10,609 bases of DNA from Pseudomonadota bacterium (GTDB lineage Bacteria > Pseudomonadota > Gammaproteobacteria > Xanthomonadales > Xanthomonadaceae), in contig JAEWNA010000124.1 of assembly GCA_023392975.1 (NCBI GenBank), positions 1 through 10,609 on the forward strand. Direction: 5' to 3'. This document shows, piece after piece, positions 5,984-10,609 of the stretch. The notes below the pieces were generated by a model. That model was not told the DNA's origin and made no database searches. It saw nothing but the letters and a program-made list of their open reading frames with translations. The first letter of the stretch is position 1, and each line of letters opens with the position of its first letter. The translations under genes were made by a program, and so were the position numbers.

Positions 5984-8334
5984 GCCTGCGCGCTCTCCCG
6001 CGTCGTCGACGCATCGGCGGTGGGATGCCGCGCGATCAGCAGCGCCAGCACGAAGTTGAAGCCGACGCCGAGCGTCACCGTCACGCCGATCGCGCGCAGC
6101 ACCGGGATGCTGGACAGCGCGAGCAGGAAGAACACCAGGAAGGTCATCAGGCTGCAGACGATCAGCGCATGGAAGGTACGCAACTGGTCTTGGAGGCCGT
6201 CGCCCGCATGCTCGAAGAACAGCGCGTAGTCGAGGCCGAGGCCGGCAGCGAGGATCAGCGCCACCAGGTGGAACAGCGTCAGCTCCACGCCGAACGCGCG
6301 CAGCGCGGCGAGGATGATCAGCGTCGTCAGCGCCATCGGCAGCAGCACGCGCAGCACGCGGCGCGGCGTGCGCAGCGCCGCCCACACGGTCGCGATCAGC
6401 AGCAGCGCGGCGATGCCGAGCGCGAACAGCACGCGCTCGCGATAGGCGACGACCAGTGATTCCGACGCGGTCTTGAGGTCGAGCAGTTCGACGCCCTCGC
6501 GACCGGCGACCGCCGCGGACACCTTCGCCGGGTCATCGAGGCCGGTCATCGACACCAGCGCGACCGCACCGTGGCCGTGGTCGACCAGCAGCCCGCCGAC
6601 GCGCGTCGCCAGCGGCGTGCCGTCGAGCGCGTGCGCCGTCAGCGGCGGTGCGGTGCGCGCGGTCTCGACGTCGGCGAGGAAGGCTTCGAACGCGTCGCTG
6701 CGGAACGGCGACGTCGCGAGCGCGTCGTCGAGCGATGCGCGCAGGACGTCCGGTGCCGGCAGCTTCGCCTGGCGGGCGCGCTGCGTGGCGGCGCTGGGCA
6801 GCACCTTCGCGGCGCTGTCGTAACCGGCGATGACGCGCTTCGCGACGAGGTCGTCGAGCGTCGCCTGCAATGCCTCGGTGCGGCGCAACGCGGTCTCGGC
6901 GTCGGCACCGCGGATCGTCAGCAGCCAGCGCACGTCGGGCGCGCCCAGCGCGGTGCGCAGGTGCGCGTCCTGCGCCAGCGCTTCCGGGCGCACCGGCGTG
7001 AGCTTGGACAGGTCGTTCTGCCAGAACGGCCCCGGCGCGAACCGCAGCGTGGCGAGCGCGGCGACCACCAGCACCGCCAGCAGCCAGCGCGGCGGCCGCG
7101 GCAGGCGTTCGACCTGCGTCCACAGGCGCGCGAGCCGCGACGACGTGGCCGGGTCGCGCGGCGCGGGATCGATCAGGGCAGGGAGCAGCAGGCGCGTGGT
7201 CGTCGCGGCGACCAGCAGCCCGGCGATGGTGAACACCGCGAGCTGGCGCAGGCCTTCGACGCCGGAGAAGAGGAAGGTGACGTAGGCGATGCAGGTCGAC
7301 GCGACGCCGGTGGCGAGCGTCGGCCAGATCGCGCGGGCGTTGTCCCACGGCGACACGCCGGCGCGCTGGTGGCTGAAGAGATGGATCGGGTAGTCCTGCA
7401 CCACGCCGATCAGCGTGAACCCGAACGCGACGGTGATGCCGTGCACGCCGGGGAACAGCAGCGCGACCGCACCGAGGCCGGCGAGGCCGGCGCTGGCCAG
7501 CGGCAGCACGCCGAACAGCGGCGTGCGCCAGCTGCGATACGCCAGCAGCAGCAGGACGATCAGGCCGAGCGTGTCGACGCTGCCGATCCAGTTCGCCTCG
7601 CGCTGGGTGCGACCGCCGATCTCCACCGAGAACGCGCCGGGGCCGGTGAGCACGAGCCGCGACGTGCTGCCGGCACGCGCCTTGGCGAACGCGGCCTGCA
7701 CCGCGTCGACCGCGGCCTGCTGGCCGCTGGGATCGAAGCCCGCGGCGCGTGTTTCGACCGCGAGCAACGCTTCGCGACTGGTGGCGTCGAACCACACCCC
7801 GTGCAGCCGCTGCGGCGAAGCCGCGCCCTGCAGCGCTTCGGCGACGTGCAGCGTCTCCAGCGTCGGGTCGGACGGCAGCAGCGGTTCGATCAGCCCGGCC
7901 GCGGGCGAGCCGAGGTCTTGCACGCGCGCGTCGAGTTCGTCGCGCAGGAATGCCGCGTCGAAAAGGTGCGCGCCCAGCGTCGGCGACAGCAGATAGCGAT
8001 AGGGTTTCAGCCGGTCCGGGATCGCCGCCAGCGGATCGCCGCCGCCGTTGGCAACGAAGGTGAAGCGATCGTCGGCCGACAGTGCGTCCGCGACGGCCTG
8101 CGACTGTGCGGCGAGCGTTTCGGCATCGGCGCCCGAAATCGACAGCAACAGCAGGCGCGAGCCGGGACCTTCGCCGAGTTCGTCGAGCAGGAGCTTCTGT
8201 GCGGGGGTTTCCGCGGAAGGCATGAACTTGCGCAGGTCGCCGCTGACGTGCAGCCGCTGCGAGATCGCGTAGCCGGCGATGGTCAGGACGGCCAGCCAGA
8301 CCAACGCGAGTCCCACTCGATAGGCGGGTCTCAT
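5980..8334 (-). CDS. MMPL/RND-family exporter
   Basis: A 784 aa inner-membrane transporter with the classic two-fold RND/MMPL plan: a first membrane helix (about 8-26), a periplasmic domain (about 30-250), a cluster of helices (about 252-390), another helix near 417-432, a second periplasmic domain, and a final helix cluster in the last ~160 residues. Marks are VVQDYPIHLF (311-320) in the first cluster, WQNDLSKLTP (438-447) at the start of the second periplasmic half, and GLGLDYALFFEHAGD in the second cluster; the buried acidic residues are suited to proton coupling. Its likely job is to move the polyene or its lipid conjugate out of the inner membrane toward the LolA-like carrier. It overlaps the ApeP-type gene by 4 nt and has a strong GAGGGG site. 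The sequence for residues 9-38 is duplicated just upstream. Confidence 0.92.
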   Translation of the reverse strand: MRPAYRVGLALVWLAVLTIAGYAISQRLHVSGDLRKFMPSAETPAQKLLLDELGEGPGSRLLLLSISGADAETLAAQSQAVADALSADDRFTFVANGGGDPLAAIPDRLKPYRYLLSPTLGAHLFDAAFLRDELDARVQDLGSPAAGLIEPLLPSDPTLETLHVAEALQGAASPQRLHGVWFDATSREALLAVETRAAGFDPSGQQAAVDAVQAAFAKARAGSTSRLVLTGPGAFSVEIGGRTQREANWIGSVDTLGLIVLLLLAYRSWRTPLFGVLPLASAGLAGLGAVALLFPGVHGITVAFGFTLIGVVQDYPIHLFSHQRAGVSPWDNARAIWPTLATGVASTCIAYVTFLFSGVEGLRQLAVFTIAGLLVAATTTRLLLPALIDPAPRDPATSSRLARLWTQVERLPRPPRWLLAVLVVAALATLRFAPGPFWQNDLSKLTPVRPEALAQDAHLRTALGAPDVRWLLTIRGADAETALRRTEALQATLDDLVAKRVIAGYDSAAKVLPSAATQRARQAKLPAPDVLRASLDDALATSPFRSDAFEAFLADVETARTAPPLTAHALDGTPLATRVGGLLVDHGHGAVALVSMTGLDDPAKVSAAVAGREGVELLDLKTASESLVVAYRERVLFALGIAALLLIATVWAALRTPRRVLRVLLPMALTTLIILAALRAFGVELTLFHLVALILAAGLGLDYALFFEHAGDGLQDQLRTFHALIVCSLMTFLVFFLLALSSIPVLRAIGVTVTLGVGFNFVLALLIARHPTADASTTRESAQA
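8219..8310 (-). repeat. Direct repeat copy A: exporter N-terminal coding segment
   Basis: These 92 bp, within the exporter gene, match 8440-8531 with three mismatches by hand alignment (about 97%), in the same orientation and offset by 221 bp. The segment covers the first membrane helix and the following LRKFMP. Two mismatches are silent and one swaps Gly for Ser. Confidence 0.9.
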
Positions 8335-8341
8335 GCTTCAA

Positions 8342-8347
8342 CCCCTC
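8342..8347 (-). promoter_or_regulatory. Ribosome binding site of the exporter
   Basis: The minus strand reads GAGGGG, 7 nt before the exporter ATG at 8334. It lies in the segment unique to the spacer between the two repeat copies, so the intact exporter start uses signals brought in or created by the rearrangement. Confidence 0.6.
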
Positions 8348-8439
8348 GGATCCCATCGCCAAAAAGCGCTGCAGCCCAGCGCCTGCCGGCCGCACGGGCG
8401 GCCCGAGCGCGCACCGCAACCCGTTTGCCTGCCTGGCCG

Positions 8440-8531
8440 GGCATGAACTTGCGCAGGTCGCTGCTGACGTGCAGCCGCTGCGAGATCGCATAGCCGGCGA
8501 TGGTCAGGACGGCCAGCCAGACCAGCGCGAG
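8440..8531 (-). repeat. Direct repeat copy B: in the truncated duplicate
   Basis: Second copy of the 92 bp segment at 8219-8310, with three mismatches. It begins in the short 74 aa frame upstream of the exporter. The 129 bp between the copies holds the divergent first codons of the exporter and about 105 bp with no recognised origin. Confidence 0.9.
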
Positions 8532-8571
8532 AACGGTGCGGCGGGTGGCGGTCATGCGGGATTCCCCATGT

Positions 8572-8664
8572 CTTGTCATCCCGAGTCGAAGGCGAGGGAC
8601 CTGCTTTTTCGTCTCATTACCGGAAACGCAACAGCAGGTCCCTCGCTGCGCTCGGGATGACAAG
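8572..8664. repeat. REP-like imperfect inverted repeat
   Basis: The left arm (8572-8605) and right arm (8633-8664) are reverse complements over CTTGTCATCCCGAG and CGAGGGACCTGCT blocks (14 and 13 bp perfect), with a small unpaired bulge between the blocks and a loop of 27 nt. Dispersed palindromes of this kind, with a GGGATGACA end and a GGGACCTGCT core, are familiar between genes in high-GC proteobacterial genomes. It lies between the LolA-like gene and the exporter remnant, the only sizeable non-coding gap in the minus-strand block. As RNA it could fold into a strong hairpin and alter message stability or dampen expression of the genes after it. No run of T follows the right arm on either strand as needed for an intrinsic terminator. 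Confidence 0.8.
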
Positions 8665-8683
8665 GAAGGGAATTCGATTCCCC

Positions 8684-9331
8684 TCACGGCGCGCCCGTCC
8701 GGCACAGCGCTTCCAGCGTCTTCGCATCGCTGCCGGGTTTCGCGGCGAGCGCGGCGCTGGCGAGCAGGGTGCGCTGCAGGTCGCCCTTGGCCGGGCGCGT
8801 CTCGATGCAGCGCAGCTCGGCACCCTGGCCGTACAGCACGATGTCGCGGACGCGGGTCGCAAGCGCCTTGTCCTTCGGTGCGAGGGTCAGCGTCCAGCGC
8901 TCGCGGCTGCCCGCGGCGGTCACCGCGTAGCTGCGCTCGATGCCGACGCGATCGCCGGCGAGCAGCGCGCCGAAGCTCGACTGCAGCCCGGCCAGTTCCG
9001 GCACGCGCGACAGCGAGAACGTGCGCGGCGCCTTGCCATCGCGGGCGATGGTCGCCTCGCCGGCGCGCAGGGTCGTGGTCTCGCGATACGGACTCCGCAC
9101 TTCGCGCACGAGGGTGTCGGCGTCGGGGCGGCGATATTCGCCGCTGAGCCGCAGCGGCGCCTTCAGCAGCGGCGAACCGCGCAGTTCGACGAAATCGGTG
9201 CGCACCGGCGCCGGCCGCGCCAGCGCGGAGAGGATCCAGTCCGCGGCGACGCCCTGCGCGGCGGACGCGGTCGAGGCGGCGGTGAGGATGGCGAACGCCG
9301 ATGCGAGTCGGATCGAGCGGGCGGCAGGCAT
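8684..9331 (-). CDS. LolA-like outer membrane lipoprotein carrier protein
   Basis: A 215 aa periplasmic protein. Residues 1-24 form a signal peptide (basic start, hydrophobic core LASAFAILTAASTASA, cleavage after ASA). The rest resembles the LolA/LolB-like fold of pigment clusters: FVELRGSPLLKAPLRLSGEYRRPDADTL (about 47-74), a pattern of beta strands as in LolA, then a long C-terminal extension with two cysteines (C175, C210) that may pair. It probably shields the hydrophobic polyene while it crosses the periplasm, working with the exporter downstream. The ATG at 9331 overlaps the stop of the acyltransferase (ATGA), which decides the start; a longer open frame upstream is the acyltransferase gene read out of frame. 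A GGAG lies 9 nt before the ATG. The carrier role is inferred from family and context. Confidence 0.85.
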   Translation of the reverse strand: MPAARSIRLASAFAILTAASTASAAQGVAADWILSALARPAPVRTDFVELRGSPLLKAPLRLSGEYRRPDADTLVREVRSPYRETTTLRAGEATIARDGKAPRTFSLSRVPELAGLQSSFGALLAGDRVGIERSYAVTAAGSRERWTLTLAPKDKALATRVRDIVLYGQGAELRCIETRPAKGDLQRTLLASAALAAKPGSDAKTLEALCRTGAP

Positions 9332-10239
9332 CAGTCGCGGCTCCAGAAATCGTAGAAGTTGAACCAGTTGTACGGCGCCTTGCGGGCGACATCTTCCAGC
9401 CGCGCGGCGTAACGGCGGATCAACGCGGTCAACGCCTCGGTGCGCTGCGCGCGCGGGATGTCGACCGCGTCGCTGAAATTCTCGAACCACAGGTCGTAGC
9501 GGTTGCCGCCGCGGTAGAGGCCGAACGCGATCGTCACCGGCGCCTTCAGCACCGACGCGATCAGCCACGGCGCGACCGGGAACTGCGCGTCCTCGCCGAA
9601 GAACGGCACCTGCACGGTCTGCCCGCCGGGATGGGCGCGGTCGACCAGCAGCGCGACCAGTGCCCCCGACTGGATCGCTTCCTGGATCGCCAGCATCAGC
9701 GCCGGGCCATCCTGGTTGCCGTCGATCACGGTCGAGGCCACGCCGGGGTTGAGCGCGTCCAGCAGCTCGGTCAGGGCCGGGTTGTGGCCCTTGTCGAGCA
9801 CCACGCGGATGGTGTACTCCGGCCGCCGCAGCGACAGCACGCGCATCACCTCGAAACTGCCGAGGTGCGAGCCGAACAGCAGCATGCCGCGGCCCTGGTC
9901 GAGGTGCGCGTGCAGTTCGTCCAGGCCACGCACATCGATATCGAAGCGTCGCTCCAGGCGCGCGCCGTCGCCGAGCAGGAACACGCGGTCGAGGATGGTC
10001 GCGGCGAAGGTGTGGATGTGCTTGGCAACATCCCGGAGCGTGGCCGGCCGACCGAGCGCGCGGGCGAGCCAGGCGCGTGACGCGGTGCGTTCGGGCGCGC
10101 GACGCTGCAGGAAGTACAGGGTGATCGGATACAGCAGCAGCCGCGACACGGTGCGCCCGCCGTAGCAGCCGATGCTGCGGATCAGCCACAGCGCGAAATG
10201 TCCACCGCCTTCGGGGCGCGCCTTCCAGCCGGTGCTCAC
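9331..10239 (-). CDS. LpxL/HtrB-type lysophospholipid acyltransferase
   Basis: A 302 aa membrane-associated acyltransferase of the lipid A late acyltransferase superfamily. The catalytic HX4E motif is HLGSFE (H125, E130) after LLFGS; LVDRAHPG (198-205) and the C-terminal NWFNFYDFW (291-299) are also typical. A membrane-anchoring stretch lies near residues 14-44. In aryl polyene clusters such enzymes are thought to link the polyene to a glycerolipid-like anchor; this is established context rather than something visible here. I chose the GTG at 10239 because it overlaps the ApeI-type stop (GTGA, 4 nt) and the protein then has the family's usual length; the open frame extends a further 111 codons upstream, but those codons are the ApeI-type gene read out of frame. 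It overlaps the LolA-like gene by one base. Confidence 0.9.
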   Translation of the reverse strand: MSTGWKARPEGGGHFALWLIRSIGCYGGRTVSRLLLYPITLYFLQRRAPERTASRAWLARALGRPATLRDVAKHIHTFAATILDRVFLLGDGARLERRFDIDVRGLDELHAHLDQGRGMLLFGSHLGSFEVMRVLSLRRPEYTIRVVLDKGHNPALTELLDALNPGVASTVIDGNQDGPALMLAIQEAIQSGALVALLVDRAHPGGQTVQVPFFGEDAQFPVAPWLIASVLKAPVTIAFGLYRGGNRYDLWFENFSDAVDIPRAQRTEALTALIRRYAARLEDVARKAPYNWFNFYDFWSRD

Positions 10240-10541
10240 CCCTGCACCTCGCCGGTGGCGACGGTGGCGTCGTCGTGCAGCACGCGGAAGCGCCAGCACG
10301 GCCCGGCGTCCGCCGCGGTCGCCAGCGCTTCGAGCTCGATCCGCGCGGCTTCGCCCGGCAGCAGCGGCCGCACGAACTTCACCTGCGGCAGGCGCAGCGC
10401 GCCGAGCGGCCCGTGCGCGGCCTCGATCGCCGCCAGCACGCGGTCGAGCACGACCACGCCCGGCACCACCGGCCGCCCCGGGAAATGCCCGGGCAGCGCA
10501 GGGTGGTCGGCGTCGATGGTGAAGCCGGCCGTTTCGCTCAC
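10236..10541 (-). CDS. ApeI-type hotdog dehydratase
   Basis: A 101 aa FabZ-like hotdog protein, shorter than FabZ. The N-terminal active-site motif HPALPGHFPGRPVVPGVV (13-30) is intact, with catalytic H19. It should dehydrate 3-hydroxyacyl-ACP intermediates in polyene synthesis together with the ApeP-type protein at 5555-5983. The start is a GTG at 10541 that overlaps the stop of the preceding gene (GTGA, 10541-10538); its own stop overlaps the acyltransferase GTG in the same way. Two consecutive GTGA junctions suggest coupled translation at moderated levels. The family call is firm. Confidence 0.9.
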   Translation of the reverse strand: MSETAGFTIDADHPALPGHFPGRPVVPGVVVLDRVLAAIEAAHGPLGALRLPQVKFVRPLLPGEAARIELEALATAADAGPCWRFRVLHDDATVATGEVQG

Positions 10542-10609
10542 GGTGCGCGTTCCAGCAGCGCGACCACCGCATCGCGGGCCTCGCGCGCCAGCGCCGCGCG
10601 GTCCGCGCC
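10538..10609 (-). CDS. C-terminal end of an unidentified pigment-cluster gene (partial)
   Basis: The last ~22 codons read in the same direction as the genes that follow, ending REARDAVVALLERAP and a TGA that overlaps the ApeI-type GTG start. The alanine/arginine-rich helical tail cannot identify the product. In related clusters the gene before the ApeI-type dehydratase is often an AMP-dependent aryl-ACP ligase, which is a guess from gene order only. The overlap and codon pattern support a real coding end. Confidence 0.55.
   Translation of the reverse strand, partial: GADRAALAREARDAVVALLERAP

Larger units (their letters stand above)
8331..8555 (-). pseudogene. Truncated duplicate of the exporter N-terminus (74 aa frame)
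   Basis: This frame starts at an ATG (8555) with a GGGGAA ribosome site 6 nt before it. For residues 9-39 it repeats the exporter's first membrane helix and the following stretch almost exactly, differing at one residue (SSD for SGD). After LRKFMP it leaves the exporter sequence and runs into about 35 unrelated Arg/Ala-rich residues, ending GVEA. Its TGA overlaps the true exporter ATG (ATGA, 8334-8331). The frame is therefore translatable and coupled, and could yield a small one-helix membrane peptide, but I expect a by-product of a partial tandem duplication. It fills the gap between the LolA-like gene and the exporter together with the palindrome at 8572-8664. An alternative is that this was the original exporter start. 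Confidence 0.75.

Noticed and set aside
6571..8493. Long plus-strand open frame (640 aa) opposite the exporter
   Set aside because: It is a Gln/Arg-rich shadow of the exporter codons with no domain and no start context.
8572..8664. Inverted repeat as a Rho-independent terminator
   Set aside because: The loop is long (27 nt) and no T run follows the stem in the direction of transcription; it fits a REP-like element better.
8331..9392. Single 353 aa minus-strand frame running through the LolA-like gene into the exporter duplicate
   Set aside because: Most of it is the LolA-like gene read out of frame; only the last 74 codons resemble real coding sequence and are listed separately.
1..10609. 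CRISPR array, tRNA, rRNA, integrase or transposase
   Set aside because: No regularly spaced repeats, RNA gene signatures or recombinase motifs were seen on either strand.

Overview
The window is high-GC DNA (the main genes look close to 70% GC) carrying most of an aryl polyene / xanthomonadin-type pigment cluster. The gene set, the REP-like palindrome and the codon bias suggest a gammaproteobacterium of the Xanthomonadaceae/Lysobacteraceae (Xanthomonas, Lysobacter or Luteimonas type). This assignment rests on recognising protein families, not on a database search.

Layout. The plus strand (1-4242) holds the last codons of a ketosynthase, a ketosynthase-like chain length factor, a family 2 glycosyltransferase, a small AT-rich orphan gene, a flavin-dependent halogenase and a GIY-YIG nuclease-like gene. 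The minus strand (10609 down to 4267) reads: tail of an unidentified gene, ApeI-type dehydratase, LpxL-type acyltransferase, LolA-like carrier, a palindromic repeat with a truncated copy of the exporter N-terminus, MMPL exporter, ApeP-type dehydratase, an AT-rich HEPN-like gene and a FabG-type ketoreductase. The two gene blocks converge, and their last stop codons are 24 nt apart.

How the genes fit together. Ketosynthase plus chain length factor extend an aryl starter with malonyl units. FabG reduces the keto group and the ApeI/ApeP hotdog proteins remove water, giving the conjugated polyene. The halogenase would add bromine or chlorine to the aryl end. The acyltransferase and glycosyltransferase probably join the polyene to a lipid or sugar carrier. 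LolA plus the MMPL exporter probably move the product to the outer membrane. Most pigment genes overlap by 4-8 nt, which suggests translational coupling.

Unusual points. Three genes with clearly lower GC and no evident role in pigment synthesis (72 aa orphan, GIY-YIG, HEPN-like) sit at three separate junctions of the cluster. The HEPN-like gene is built into the operon so closely that the ribosome binding site and start codon of FabG lie inside it. The first ~90 bp of exporter coding sequence are present twice, and the extra copy is a short coupled frame next to a REP-like inverted repeat. No RNA gene, CRISPR array, transposase or origin was seen.
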